From Raphanus sativus (taxonomy: Eukaryota > Streptophyta > Magnoliopsida > Brassicales > Brassicaceae), in NCBI RefSeq assembly GCF_000801105.2, contig NC_079512.1, forward strand, positions 23,143,848 to 23,207,847: a stretch of 64,000 nt of DNA, given 5' to 3'. The translations under genes were made by a program, and so were the position numbers. The notes below the pieces were generated by a model. The model was not told the DNA's origin. It was given only the letters and a program-made list of their open reading frames with translations, and ran no database searches. This document shows, in pieces, positions 1 to 13,125 of this stretch. Positions within the stretch are counted from its first letter, which is position 1. The number at the start of each line of letters is the position of its first letter.

Positions 1-2746
1 CAATCCTATGTCAAATCATCTGGGACACCTAAAACATATTTAGTGTTATGAAATAGTTTGAAGTAAATTTTCAGATGAATGGATTTATATAATCTAATTT
101 TTGTAATAAGTAATTCTGATAATCATCAATATTGTTTAATTTGGTTCAATTTTATGCTTTTTATAATTTATTTAATTCCATTTATAAAACTGAAAACCAA
201 CTAAAACCCAAACTAAGTAGGCTTTATCTATCTAAATTACATGAAATAACTAAAACAAGCTACTAAAAGATTATTCGAACTATTTGAATAACACAAACTA
301 ACAAAATACTCCAAAAAAAAATTGAATAGAATATAGTAAAATTTTGCAAAACAAACTTAAATTTAAAAATATACGTAATTACATTCAGAAATACTTATTA
401 TTCATGTTTTTTGGGTCTAAATATAACTAAGAATATAGGATTTATACTTGTAATTTTTAGGTGCTTCGATCATCTAAAATATGATTGATATTTTCAGTTA
501 TACAATTATACTTCGAGCAAGTGGATATGAATCATTTTTTATTTAACACCATTTAGATTTGGGTACCTAAAATGTTTTAAATATTAAAGTCATTTGGATT
601 TTATAACTTTTTGGTTTGGTTAGGTATCTTCTAATTTGATTAGGTTTGATTCTTTCGATTTAAAGTAATATGTCCATATTGAATTGATAATCTAAATTAA
701 TAATTTTATTTTAAAATAAATAAATATTTTAAAATCAAATATTTCATGTATTTATTTTAAAAATGAAGCAAAAATAAAATAAAAATAAAATTAATTTATT
801 CATAAATAAAATTATTTTATCTAAAATAAAATCATATCAATTATTATTATTTTTAATATAACAGAAATATAATAAATAGTTTAAATTAATGAAAATAGAA
901 CACCATATCATTCTATGATTCAGAGTTAATTTGATTCATATTCAAAAAAATTCATTGCAATTATGTATCCATATTAAAATAAATTAATAATAATTATGTT
1001 ATTTTAATTACCAGGTTGTAGCCGTATTAAAATTATTTTTAATTCAATAAATAAGTTCATAAGGAAATAAATAAACCAGATTTTATAGCAAAAATTGCTT
1101 TACAGTTTAAACACTTATAAATATTAGATTTTCACGTTAGTTTGGCTTATTATCGCTTTCAAAAGTGTTTTGTCACTTTCTTTCAAGAAGCAAGATTTTT
1201 TTTATCGAGTTGTGAATTGTGGCTCTATGTCTATAAGCATTATCAAAAATACCGGTAACACTAGTGATCTTTTTATCTTTTCTAATCATCAAACTGAGTT
1301 TGATTTTAATAAAAATACTTGTTAGATTAAAAGGAAACATGAATTAAAAACATCATTTTTATAAAATAAGAATTTATTTTCTGATTTTTTTCAAAGATGT
1401 ATTCATTTGCAGTACCTGATTTTTATCTTTATACACTATACTATATTAATACAAAAGAAAATTTTGATATCTAAAAACTATGAGAATTAGTACATATATT
1501 AACTAAATGATAGAAATAATTTTTTTTATATTATTAATTATGAATCAAATCATTATATTAAGATGGAATCAAAAATCTTTCATCAAATCTTGATATCTTA
1601 ATGTTTAAGTTAAGATAATCAGATCATATTTTCTGATATCTTAACATCTAAAATTCTATCAATATTCTTTAAATTATTTATATTTTGTATGATATAATTA
1701 ATTAGATGATATAATATTTTAATTTTATATTATTATTTTAAATAGTATATATATTTCAATTTTGTGTTATCTTTATATATTTATACTATGGATCTGAATA
1801 TATGAAAATATTATAGTAAAATATCTGAAATATGGAGATGTGAAAACCACACATCCAAATTCAGATAATTAAACTTGGATTTAGATACCTAGAATTATTT
1901 TTGATTGTAGATAATTTTAAATTTAAATTCATTTTAAAGTATTAAAATTTATTCATTTATGATTTTATCTTCTTAAATATGAATACTAAATAAATACAAT
2001 ATATCTGTATATTAATTTCAAAATATTTTTAACAGATTAATTTCAAAACATACAATCAGAATTTTTTTACTAAAATAACATTATTTAGTACTTTTAACAT
2101 TTCACTAAAGTATGCCCATATATAGCATGGTAGAAACAACAAACATACTAGTTGAAAATTATATTTTGACAATTGTAAATATATAGAAATTTAAATTATC
2201 ATATTTTACTTAAATTATATTTTGTGCAAGAAATTTTAATAAATTTCGCTACGACATTCGGCTCCTCTCCTGTATATGCAAATATCTTTTGACTTTTCTC
2301 CAACCCATAAGCCACATACAGCTCAATACTTTCCAACACATGCTCACTTTCACACACGGATGAATCAAATACTTCAGTACATTTAACTGGTTCAAGTCAC
2401 TAACAAAGTTCTTCACTACCACAGCTTTAGTGTCTTTCTCAGACAGTTACTTGAAGTGTGCAAAACATGACATCTAATTTGTTTGATAAAGACACTTAAA
2501 GAGGTGGTGGTTATGGACTTTGTTGGTTGCATGAAGTGAGATAAAACGTGATGAGGTATTTCATTCCGTCAAAGTGTTAATGTGAATACGTCTTGGGAAG
2601 TATTCGAGTTTTACATGTCGTATGTGTTAGAGGAAAGTCAAAAAACTATATGCAAGAGCTGAATTTTTGCAACGAAGTTGAAGCATGCTCAGGTTCTTGT
2701 GAACAATTTAAATAAAATCCAACAATTAGGATACAGTCCTCTCAAC
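1..2746. other. AT-rich spacer, no gene recognised
   Basis: Very AT-rich sequence with many stops in all frames. I see no convincing exon, tRNA or complete transposon. Around 2240-2700 the base composition is less AT-rich and could hold worn gene debris, but no reading frame long enough to name survives. Confidence 0.6.
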
Positions 2747-2795
2747 ATAGTCTTGCTCAAGCCCTTTCTCAAAAAAAAAAAAATAGTCTTGCTCA
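2747..2795. repeat. Micro-insertion between 13-bp direct repeats
   Basis: The 13-mer ATAGTCTTGCTCA occurs at 2747-2759 and again at 2783-2795. Between them is a 23-bp insert, AGCCCTTTCTC followed by an A run. A short A-tailed insert between perfect direct repeats looks like an extremely truncated retroposon tail with its target duplication. It is one of at least nine similar cases in the window. Confidence 0.65.
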
Positions 2796-3031
2796 GAAAA
2801 ACCTTCTCTCTTCCATTATATTGCCACATATACTTCCATCGAGACGTAAAAGGAGATACAACTTTCTGTCAAAACGAGAAGATGAACTTAGAGACGAAGA
2901 AGCAGGGTTTTTTTACCATCACCATCGGATCTTGACTGATTCAACAGCGAAAGCAAAGTTAGGATCTACAAAGGAAAGGAAAGACAACACATGAAGACAT
3001 TTATATTTGGAATACAAGAAAAACTATATCT

Positions 3032-3223
3032 ATACTAATTTATAGTGGTCAGGGTTTTAATCCTTTGTTGCTCTGTTTTTGGTTGTAAAGAGTTATCTAT
3101 TTTTTGGGAGGATGTTTTGGTATACTAGGGAGGTTGTTCCCCTATGGTGGTTAATGGTACTGATCTGTTGTATTGTCTTGGAAAATCAGTATATAGATGA
3201 AAAAAAAATACTAATTTACAGTG
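3032..3223 (+). mobile_element. 5'-truncated LINE-like retroposon
   Basis: A 160-bp insert (3048-3207) ends in an A run and is flanked by a 16-bp duplication, ATACTAATTTATAGTG at 3032-3047 and the same with one change at 3208-3223. The insert is T- and G-rich with no ORF, as expected for the 3' untranslated tail of a LINE. I infer target-primed insertion with severe 5' truncation. It could also be a SINE, but no A or B box is visible. Confidence 0.6.
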
Positions 3224-3482
3224 ATTGGTGGGAAAAAATTTAGCAAAGAGAAAAAAGTGTGCTGATAAGGGTAGGTGATGCCTCATTTTGAATTATGTTT
3301 TTCAAAATCTAATCCCATGTTCATCATCCTACCAACCAACCTTATTATATATATATATATGTATCTGTATTGATTATTTGTTTATGTGGTCAGAACTCTG
3401 ACCAGTCTGTCTGTTCTTTTGTCCTAAAGAATCTATAAAAACTCGTACTTGAAAGGACATTGACTGAGAAAGAGGGTCAGTA

Positions 3483-3572
3483 ATGGCAGCCTCAGGCACC
3501 GTGGGTGGCTACTTTCAGAACCTCCGTTTCTCCACCTCCTTTGTCATCATCTTCCTCTTCCCAATAATCTAA
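3483..3572 (+). CDS. Possible 29-aa small ORF, unknown
   Basis: An ATG opens a 29-codon frame starting MAASGTVGGYFQ and ending in a hydrophobic stretch (FVIIFLF) before TAA. About 50 bases upstream is a TATA-like TCTATAAAAAC near 3431, and the local base composition is less AT-rich than its surroundings. I do not recognise the product. It could be the first exon of a truncated gene or a chance ORF. No homology evidence is available here. Confidence 0.2.
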   Translation: MAASGTVGGYFQNLRFSTSFVIIFLFPII

Positions 3573-3753
3573 ATATCTTGAAGTTTGAGTGGAAAATAAC
3601 TTGTAAGCTATTTGTACTTGTGTACTAACCGTAGAGAACAAAATTTGAATAAAATAATGTATTTATCAATAAGAAAAACATTTCATATTTTCTACAAAAT
3701 GGACTGAAACTCTTCTTCAGTTTGGTGTCTCTTTTGTGTTTTACTTTTGCAGA

Positions 3754-3790
3754 CTAGGTAGGACCTACGCCTTGCGCAGGGTGAGATTGA
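3754..3790 (-). mobile_element. Helitron 3' terminus (minus strand)
   Basis: Read on the minus strand, a hairpin (arms CCTGCGC and GCGTAGG) is followed by TCCTAC and CTAG, then T. This is the hallmark 3' end of plant Helitrons: a hairpin about ten bases before CTRR, inserted before T. The body would lie to the right, but I could not place a matching TC 5' end, so its length is unknown. Confidence 0.5.
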
Positions 3791-4469
3791 TTTCTAAAAT
3801 TTTAATTTAATTTTAACATATGTTCTAAATTTGTAAACATAGTTTATGGATCGGTTATGTAATAACATTCTCAACATATTTTTGTTCATAATTATTAACT
3901 ACAGATGATAGACATTTATTTTTAACTACGGATGATAGACATATATTTTTAATTTTCATCTATCTCTTCGTTCGAAAGGTACGTAGCGACTTTTTGTATA
4001 CATTACACTACTTGAATGATTTTTGTTCGTTAATGAAATAATAAACCAAACTTTCATTCCGGTTTGGTTTTCTGACCAGTGTCTTTGTTCTATTTAATTT
4101 TGGTTTGTGTAGATCTATCTGAGGGAGCTTTGAACAAATTAGTAACAAAAAATCAAATACAAATCCCAAGACAATCTGAAGCACTGACTGGAATCAATCA
4201 AATCTTTGATAGGTAACATTAGGTTATGTGTATTTTTGTATTGAAAATAGTTAAACTATAGATAGACTACCATCGAAAATATTTACATGATACGATTCTA
4301 TAGGTTTTATAGTATAAAGAGAGGAACATTATGCATAACTTAGATCATGATATTGAGTTTTAGGTTAATTGGCAAATATGATTAAATAATATGATTTTGT
4401 GGTTCTATAGTATATCATTTATTAGGTTCGTGAATGTAAAATATTATACCATAAAAGGATAACCAAATA

Positions 4470-5443
4470 TCTATATTATTAAAACTGAATTACATTTCAG
4501 TTTTGTTTAGAAACATAGATAGTAATATTAAAAAAAAATTAATTATGTTTGGAAATAGGTATAGCATTCGGTCGTTTTTGCTTCCTTCGCTAATGTCATT
4601 TTTCGTAATTTCAGTATCACATGGCTTTAACCAAAATCGAAATCAATAAAATATACATTATCAGTTAACTTACCATGTTTATCTGCTAACCAACTGGTTT
4701 GTTTAACTAAACAATTAAAAAAAACATTGTGTACAGAAAGTCATTTTAGATATGGAAACAACTAAAATTTGACTTAAGCGTATATCTCGAAAAAAATATT
4801 ATTAAATTTGAATCAAAAGTGGATAAATATCCAAACAAATTTATCATTCTGGTATCTAAATAACCAGAACCAAACATGATCCGATCGAAATATTTCGGAT
4901 ATTCGAATGTATTTGAATCATATATACTTGAATATGTTATCTATTTTTATAGTTAATATCCAAGATATAAGCTATCTTAAAGTTGACTAAAATATTTGAA
5001 ATATAAAAAAACACCAAAAATACTTAAAATATATATTTCTTCTTCATCCAAATATTCAAGTTAAACATATTTTTAATTTAGGTAATTTGGCTTACATTAC
5101 TCAAATTTACATGTTATAGTATTTTTATTTTTAGATTTAGGGAAATTTTAAAGTATATAAATTTAAAAAATTTAAAATAGTTTAAACGGGTTATCCGGAC
5201 CCGCAAAGATCTGAATTAAACCGGAATCAAAATTTATAAATAGCCGAATAAAGCTAGAATCTTTAAACTCAAAAATCTCAAACCCGAATAAATTTTAACG
5301 AAATTCGAATGGGTACCCAAATACCCACCCCTAGCTTAGTCAATATAAAATGATCAAATATTACAAATATATAATTAAGTATAAATAAATGAAAACTAAA
5401 ACTGAAAATTAATACATGTGCGGTCCTACGGATCAAGATCTAG
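4470..5443 (+). mobile_element. Non-autonomous Helitron (974 bp)
   Basis: Starts TCTATATTATTAAAACTG directly after A and ends CTAG directly before T, the expected A/T insertion site of Helitrons. Other Helitrons here start with the same TCTAT-ATTAAAA pattern. The 3' hairpin around 5418-5433 is weak. The interior has no coding capacity. Near its right end (about 5180-5335) is CCGAACCC-type sequence ending in a hAT-like CCCACCCCTAG, so it may have absorbed part of a hAT element. Confidence 0.6.
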
Positions 5444-8368
5444 TAAATGTTAAATGTGGGTCTTCTATGTGAGGGGCATATTGTGTAGACAGGCTTCAAA
5501 TCGCTAACAAATTAAATCTAAACTTGCCATTTATTTAAATACTGGATCTCAAAAAAAGTTAGAGACAAAAGAATAAAGAGAAGATGATATCATTGAAGCA
5601 CTTCCATCACTTATATTTATATAAGTTTCAAATTATTTCTTTATTAAATGAGATTAATATATCAAATATACGCTCGATGATACTGATTGGCAAATTGCAA
5701 GTTAAGATTTCTTCAAATGTTTTTGTTTTCGGAAGTTGATAAATACGGCTGAATACTGTTTTAGGTTAATATTAAACATTTGAATCAAGGATTTCGTTTG
5801 TAATGTAAAGATTAAGAAGGTAGTATAAATAACGGCAATCAGCACTAATTTTATCTCCACATAAAATTTTGTGATTGCAATCAAGACTTTCCATATACAA
5901 TACAATATTGACCTAAATAATAATCTAAATTTGCGTGGAGATCAATATATTGATAAAAATATCACTCACTTATATTCTAAATCATAAATGCATTAAATTA
6001 AAGATCATAACTTGCAAATCACAATTACGAATTCATACCATAAAGTGTATCATTTACATTTAAATATATAGAAATTTGATTTCAAATAAATTAGTTTATC
6101 TGTGAAAACATTTCAACTTAAATTGTTCTTATATTTTTAGTGTTGGAAATTAATATTCTATTTTCTGTAATTTAATTTTTTTTGCATTGTAAAATAAAAA
6201 TCACTATAAGAAAATACATATACAATAACTACAAAAGAGATTTTGCAGGTACAAAAAATATTATAACAGCGGTTTACTTCTTTTTTTTTGAACTAATAAT
6301 AATGATGAACTAACGTAACTAATCGATTATTTCATTAGTTTATACCAGTACATATAAAATCGAGAAGACGAACCTTCAATGGTTGTTAAATATGTCCCAA
6401 AACTATGGAGTTTATTACTCTTTCAATATTTCTTACCTTCTTTTGTTTCCGAAATTATACTTGCGAAATCTCTTTTGTAGTTTTTATAATATTTATAAAC
6501 TAATCGATTATTTCATTTCAATGAAATATTTAGCAACAAAATAAAACAAACTAAACAATGGACGATAAATAACTAAAAATAACGCTTTCAATAGTTTAGT
6601 CCTGGCAAGATAATTTAAACGGTACATAGTTCATCAATTAGAATCTTAAGATCAAATGCTAAAAACAACAATGGTACAAATCAAAATATGAACGATACGT
6701 TGCAAAGGCTTTATTATTCAGAAACTGAAAACCAAAATAAAATTTGAATTAATATGCAACTCACATGAAAAGGCTCTTCTTGGTATCCTGAAAAACAAAT
6801 CCTGTCAATGTAGTTTGTGTAAGCAAACATAGAAGTAAAATAATTAACAGATGAAAATGTTCATATATGCTTACTTGTTTTTGAAGGCTTCTATTTCTAG
6901 GAGTTCAGGGTCAAACAAAATGTGAGAACATGAAGCTCCTCGTCTATTTGAAGTCATCTGCTTATATATTTGAATCAAAAAGAGAAATCAAATCCTTTTT
7001 ATCCTTGTTTCAGAAAAGGATCAAACTAAGAAACCAAAACCTTTTTAAATGTCGCATTTTGTCCTCCTGCAAAAATTTACCATATGAAAGTGTTAGTTGT
7101 TTGGTTAGACAGGACTAAGTTGATATAGAGCATATTGCAATAAACTAAAAAAAAACTTATTTTGCATCCATGAAAAAATATTATAAAAGTTTCTACACCT
7201 TTAGCCTAGTATTGCTTCCAAAAACTTTTTACATCTCTTTTTCACCTTTGAAATGTTTCAACTTAGATATTGAATGCATATAACTCATTTTTTGTTAGAT
7301 TGCATACCGGTTCAAACTTGGTTGGTAATGATGCTGAGTAAATGAGTTTAGAAGGTCATATATAGTCAGGCAACTTAGGGTTTAGGCACACAAGAATTAC
7401 CAGAAACAAATATTGAGTAGTTTACCCAAAATTTACGCTATTACTATATTTAACTACACGCATTATCGCCTTCCAAATTTTGGTTAGTACTATATTTTCG
7501 AACCTAATATAGGAAACAATATTCAATACGATATTTGACCAAATATTAAGTGTATAGTATAAACTTAAAATGATAACCATTTGTGTGGAGGATTTGGCAT
7601 AAATTACGGTTATATTAAATAACATACTAAATTAGTTTAAAATTTATTGCAGTTTTCATATATTAAATACGGTTATAATAAAATGGCTTCTGATACATTA
7701 TATGACTTCTGATACATTATAAAAAATGTTTAGTTTACTTTTAATAAAATGGCTTCTGATACATCTTGCATTGAAAAAAAACAAATATTAGATTTTACAA
7801 CATTATACTACATAATTGCGTAATACATTATATGGCAATGATCTATGGTAACCTTATATATGGCAATATATTTTGATAGAAAAGAAAATCATGGAATGCA
7901 TTAATGGGAAATAGAATTAAGAAAAATAGTAATGATCTTTGACTTTCCTTAAACATGAAATGATTAAATCGGACATATCTTTGACTTTCCTTTTTACACG
8001 AAATCGTCTAATTATTCATTTTGAACTATAATGTATATGAGGAAATTCGAGTGGTACCACAAAGGTATTTCTTTGTAATTTCTCTAGTGAATCAAGGGTG
8101 ATTTTATATATGGGCTGAGAGTGAATATGGTGCTGACACGTCAGCATGGCACTCATGTAAATAACTTACACATTTAAGGTTACTCTTTAAAAATGCTTCT
8201 TGATTAATAAGAAGGGGATACGAGCATGATTTAATTATTTTGTAAAAATGTCAGAAATTTGTTAAAGTATTTTCCTTCTGCAGTCAGTTATTTATAGCTT
8301 GTAATAATGATTAAATCAAATTTCAGCTTTGTTAATCGACAAGCTGATCAAAGAAGACCTCTATGACA
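5444..8368. other. AT-rich spacer
   Basis: No gene recognised. Short open frames here (for example 6930-7118) show no domain and no codon pattern. A small local repeat of ATGGCTTCTGATACAT lies at about 7683-7765. An inverted TGCTGACACGTCAGCA motif near 8150 is a short palindrome of unknown meaning. Confidence 0.55.
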
Positions 8369-8376
8369 TTGCAGCT

Positions 8377-9072
8377 TAGGGGTGGGCACTTTACCCGATA
8401 TCCGAAGTGGCACCCGAACCCGACTCGAAAAATCCGAACCGAAATCCGAACCGAAGTAGTAAAATACCCGAACGGATATTAAGTTAGAAAAGATTGGATA
8501 TCCGAACCCGAACGGGTAATACCCGAACCCGAATGGATATCCGAAAATAACCGAACATGTATATTTACCCTTATATTTCTAGTTTACATCTCTCATTTTA
8601 TTTAAAATATTTATATTGATGTTAGATATACTTTAAAATTATATAGTATATATATAATTATGGAGAAAATAATTTGATATTCATTTAAAATGCATGTTAA
8701 TTTTTTTATTTCATGTATTAACCAAAGTTACATCCAAAGTTTTAAAACAATAGCCAAATTAATATTTTTATTTTGGAAATGTTATCTCCAAATCTATTAA
8801 TCATTCAATCTATAAAAAGAAAAAAAAATTCAGTTAAGTAAAATCTATATTTTTAAATATAAAAAACTTTAAAAAAGAAAATTTTATTTTTATTTCTTTT
8901 AAAATCTAAATATCCGAACCCGATCCGAAATAACCGAATCCGAACTAAAAATATCCGAACCCGATCCGAAGTTTAGAAATACCCGAACGGGTATTATACT
9001 CCTATACCGAAATACCCGAAAATCCGAAATACCCGATCCGAACCCGAACGGGTACCCGAACGCCCACCCCTA
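8377..9072. mobile_element. Non-autonomous hAT element (696 bp)
   Basis: Terminal inverted repeats begin TAGGGGTGGGC on both sides, and the element is flanked by a perfect 8-bp duplication, TTGCAGCT at 8369-8376 and 9073-9080. Both features are diagnostic of the hAT superfamily. The subterminal 150 bp on each side are packed with CCGAACCCGA/ATCCGAA repeats, probably transposase-binding sites. No transposase is encoded. Confidence 0.88.
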
Positions 9073-9080
9073 TTGCAGCT

Positions 9081-10361
9081 CGTCTAACCAACTATAATTA
9101 TACTAACATTTTATCTCGAAATTCATGCGTGATGTTACACTAGAAAAACAATGGAGGGTCCAATTGCTAGAAGACATATATTCGCATATTCACGACATGG
9201 CATCTCCTATTAACATGTTCCTCTTGTGTTCCTGACGCCTAAGAAAATAAGTACAAGTGTTGTCTGGTGACTTTGATGAAGAAATCAATCAATTAAATAT
9301 GCAAATTGCAAATTGCAAATTCCGAAAGAAAGAATCTTCCCTTAGTATATTCTTCTCTACCTCTTCTGAAATCACAAGAGACATCTCTCTTTCTCTCTCT
9401 CCCACTGAACCAAATCTTAATGCCTCTATTTTGTTCCGAAGCATCAAGATTAGTAGTTCTTTCTTTTTTTTTTGGTTGAGAACACCACTTTAAGTAAAAA
9501 AATGTTCTTCAGTTGAAAATTAGTCTTTATTTGGATTTCTTGCTTATACAATATTTCTGAAAAAATGAAAAAACATGCAGTACATTGCTGATATCGATAA
9601 TAATAGAATTATCACAGAAATCAATAGTTAAATCGGAATAAAATACGTTCTATGTTAGCGATGAAGCTCCTTTCCATCAGCTGAGCCAGCGGAAATGTCT
9701 GATTTAGAAGCTTCAATAATTCTGCTACAGGCTACAGTAGGAACCCTTGAATCTAAAACTACTCGGCTTTCGAATCTAGTAGTTCCACGTACAATGTTAT
9801 TTCTAAGAGGTTGGCCCGCTTATCACCTAGATCTCGCCATTTTGAAGATATTTGGCTCGATCTGGTTTAGTATCAAGTTTTCTTCTCTCTCTGTTCCTGT
9901 ATACAATTAAGGGTCCATGCAGCATCCCACGATAGTGTTTCAATTTCTAAACTAATAAAAGTAACATCCACTCAAACAAATACTTATCAATAAGATCATG
10001 CAACGGGAACCATATACGCATATGTATAAAATTGAGGATAATCATGAAGTTATTCTCTACTTCTTTATATAATATTTTTCTCTCATTGTATAAGGGGGCC
10101 GTCTTATTCTCAAGGGGACAATTTATATCACCCACTTTAGTTACAGAGAGGCAATCATCTCATTTCCCCAAATTCAAACACTCGAATCCAAAACACTCAA
10201 TTTAAAAAACACTGCCTAACACACTAAATATTGTCGTCTCCATTCTCATCGTTCTTCTTTCATTATTGAGGACACATATCTACATCAAGCCCTTTACTCC
10301 CGGTTTAAACCGTAAATCACGAGCTCAACATCGGACTGTAACACTCCATGTCTTGCCCCTA
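9081..10361. other. Spacer with possible gene debris; GPT1 3' flank
   Basis: An open frame at 9695-9910 (71 codons, ATG start, beginning MSDLEASIILLQ) reads like protein but matches nothing I know, and no neighbouring exon is apparent. A second frame at 9257-9493 is low-complexity. About 10140-10361 should include the GPT1 3' untranslated region. Nothing else is supported. Confidence 0.35.
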
Positions 10362-12325
10362 TCAAAGCTTTGCCTGCATGAAAAGACGGTTAAACAAACA
10401 TTAGGACGAAGACTCGAGATTTTGGGGTAAGATGGTTCTTAATACTGTCGAAGAAGTATTAGTTGGCCTCATTGTATGGATAAAGGGTCATCGTGTGTGG
10501 CTGTGAGGTGAAGTCAAGAGACGCTTATCTTATTAATATGGACAACAGGGGGTATATTGGTCATTTTTTACCTGGGAATACAAGAAGGTTCCAAGGATAG
10601 CAATGGCAGCTCCAAGAGCATTAACGGGCTGGACAGGAGTGCGGAAGATAATGATGGAGGAGACGATGACTGAGATACGCTTCATGGTGTTCCCCACACT
10701 AAACGTCAAGGGAGAGATTTGGTCTAAAGACATGTAAGACACTTGGTTGTAGAGGTGATAGAACACACTCTGAGCAGCCACCCACCTACAAAATTTAATT
10801 ACAAAAGAATCTGAGATGGATTCATTGGCCTACTCACGAAAAGAGACCCGGAGGACTCTTAATGATTCCGATGAAAAACAAGATTTTTGGGAGATAAAGA
10901 CAAGAACTTGATAGATGGGTGGTCTTTTTCACGACGGATTATAGGAACAGGACAAAACGTCAAGAGTGTTTAGAGGGAAGTTACCCGACAAACTGAGGTC
11001 CGATGTCGGAGAGAGCCTTTTGCCAGCCATCAGCCCACATCTGAGGTCCTTCAACCGCAAATGCAAAGGGCGTGAGGATCAAGAGTGATAGCATTGAGAG
11101 ACATGCGTAGTAGTTCATCCCGCTCACAGACTTTCCCTTCATCCCCTTCTTTGAGAAGATGTTACGGAACACGAAAGCCAAGTTCGAGATCATCGCTCCC
11201 ATGAAGCCTGAGAGAAGAAACCATTTCAATTATAGCCAACAAGAATTACAAAGACAAAAAACATAACATTCAAGAAAATATATATTACCAGTCATGTTGA
11301 AGTTAAGCTCAGTAAGGGCAGAGAGAGCACAACCACCAATAATCGGAATGAGGGAGAGGTAAACCGAAGCAGGGAAGGTTTCACCCAAAAGGAAACTTGA
11401 GACAAGTACGCTAAATGCCGGTTCACCACTCTTGATGATGTGAGTGAAGGAAACCGCAACCTTTGACATACTCACCGTTGCAGCCACATGACCAATTGTA
11501 TGTGCCACAGCAACCTTTAGCCCAATCCAACAAAAAATCAAAAACAAAACAACTTTCAGTTCAACAAAATACCAAAAAAAGTTTAATACTTTCACCTGAA
11601 GTTAGCTATGAAATTAACACAGCCAAAAAGACACATCGTTATCTTCCCTCTCACCCACCCAGGAAGCATACAAAACTATGCATAAAAACAAAACAAGAAA
11701 ATACTCATGCAAAGATCTAAAAACCAAAACCTAAGTAAACCCAAACATCGTAAACATCGACATCTAACCTAAAGTTTCAACCTTTACTTCTCTACGCAAA
11801 CAAACCCACCAACCCACTTACCGGAAACAGAGTTTTCCAGAAATCGAAATCAGTCTTCGGAGTCTCGACGATCCCAACAGCCCAGGAGATAAGCATCATC
11901 AACGAGCCGGCGGCGAGAGAGAGCGTGGAGGTAAGCCACGGGTAAGGGTAAGCGTTCAAGACCTTCTTGTTGTAGATGTTGAACACGACGTTCAACGCCC
12001 ACCAAGTCGCGAAGTAGACTCCGATCTTCAGCTTCTTCGCCGCCTCCGACTTCGTTTCCGTTTCCTCCGCCGCCGCCGCCGCGTCGATGGGCTGAGGCTC
12101 GGACTTGTCGGCTTCGTAGGCCTCGCATCTCACCGGGGAGTTTGATGATGTGAGAGAGGAGAGGTGGAGCGGCTTGGAGAGGGTTAAAACGGTGCGTTTC
12201 GGAAGGTACGCCGCCGTCGATGGGAACGAGAGAGAAGGGGGAGATCGTTGTGTGAGCGAGGGAGATGATGGGTTACGGCGTAAAAGGGGGTTGGAGAATC
12301 CGATCTGCTTCGCCGCTAAAACCAT
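10362..12325 (-). CDS. GPT1: Plastid glucose-6-phosphate/phosphate translocator 1
   Basis: Antiporter of the plastid inner envelope that imports glucose 6-phosphate in exchange for phosphate, feeding starch synthesis and the oxidative pentose phosphate pathway in heterotrophic tissue. Five exons join in frame: 12325-11822, 11514-11289, 11207-10985, 10785-10572 and 10373-10362, all with GT-AG introns (307, 81, 199 and 198 bp), giving 392 aa. Residues 1 to about 70 are Ser/Arg/Pro-rich, as in a chloroplast transit peptide; then comes the drug/metabolite-transporter fold with several membrane segments. The wording (KIGVYFATWWALN, VAVSFTHIIKSGEPAFS, KGKSVSGMNYYACLS) fits GPT1 rather than the diverged GPT2. 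The last exon encodes only Ala-Lys-Leu-stop after an intron that splits it from FLYSQ. All exons are intact. The gene is flanked by transposons on both sides. Confidence 0.96.
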
Positions 12326-12507
12326 CGCCGGAGTAAAAGGAGAAAGAAAGCTTTATCGTCGGATTAAAAATAAATAAAAAATATTAAAAACTTTGATCAC
12401 GTAGAAGCGATCAAGGGTTTTGACTTAGAATCTAAACGGAAGAAGAATTCAAACAAAGAGATTGAGAGAGATCTTAGCGGAGTTAGGTGGTCTTGTTCGA
12501 AAGAGAA

Positions 12508-12515
12508 TTATATAA
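12508..12515 (-). promoter_or_regulatory. Probable GPT1 TATA box
   Basis: TTATATAA lies about 180 bp upstream of the GPT1 start codon on the minus strand. The sequence between is a plausible 5' untranslated leader rich in GA on the sense strand. The motif is self-complementary, so only its position supports the orientation. Confidence 0.5.
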
Positions 12516-12873
12516 GAACTATGCAGTATCGAAAGTACATTAATATGCGTTTATACGCTCTTGTCTTTCTTTCTTTTTTTAATGGAAATAATTATTTGCT
12601 GACGAATGCAAAAACTTTGTTATTTACTTTTTCAAATAACTGAGACTGGGGAATTGTGTTTCTAATAGGTCCTTTTATTTGAGTTTATGTTTAACTTCTA
12701 GCCTTCTAGGGTATGGGTTGTTTGTGCTTTTTAAATACTATTTTTGATTTTTACCAATATTTTTGCAGATTTTAATTATTATTTTTTTGTTTTTGTTTTA
12801 AAAAGTACTATATTTTAATAAATGATAAATTATTTAAAATATCACAAGTTAAGTATCATTTTTCAAAAATATA

Positions 12874-13123
12874 CTCCCTCTGTTTCATAATACTTGATGT
12901 TTTGCTTTATTGCACAAAGATTAAGAAAACTAGATTTTTCTAAAAAAAATATTTTAAAAATATTATTTTAGAATAAATTAACCAATAATAAAAAAAGATA
13001 CTAAAATCTAATTGATTGAACAGTTTACAATAAAGTTAAAGTTAACCTTAAAATCTCAAAACTTCATTTAATTTGAAACAAAATTATCCTTCTAAAACAT
13101 CAACTATATTGAAACGGAGGGAG
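12874..13123. mobile_element. Stowaway-like (Tc1/mariner) MITE, 250 bp
   Basis: Inverted ends CTCCCTCTGTTTC and GAAACGGAGGGAG are flanked by TA on both sides (12872-12873, 13124-13125). This is the standard plant Stowaway signature. No coding capacity. A relative of identical length lies at 41803-42052. It sits about 550 bp upstream of the GPT1 start, outside the likely core promoter. Confidence 0.85.
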
Positions 13124-13125
13124 TA

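Noticed and set aside
10533..10571. Read-through extension VKNDQYTPCCPY after GPT1 FLYSQ
   Set aside because: A GT donor ends the exon at 10572, and the short last exon (Ala-Lys-Leu-stop) follows at 10373-10362.
11230..11288. Read-through extension after NFNMTG in GPT1
   Set aside because: Intron sequence; a GT donor at 11288-11287 joins to the exon at 11207.
11850..12128. 92-aa minus-strand frame within GPT1 exon 1
   Set aside because: Alternative frame of the real GPT1 first exon.
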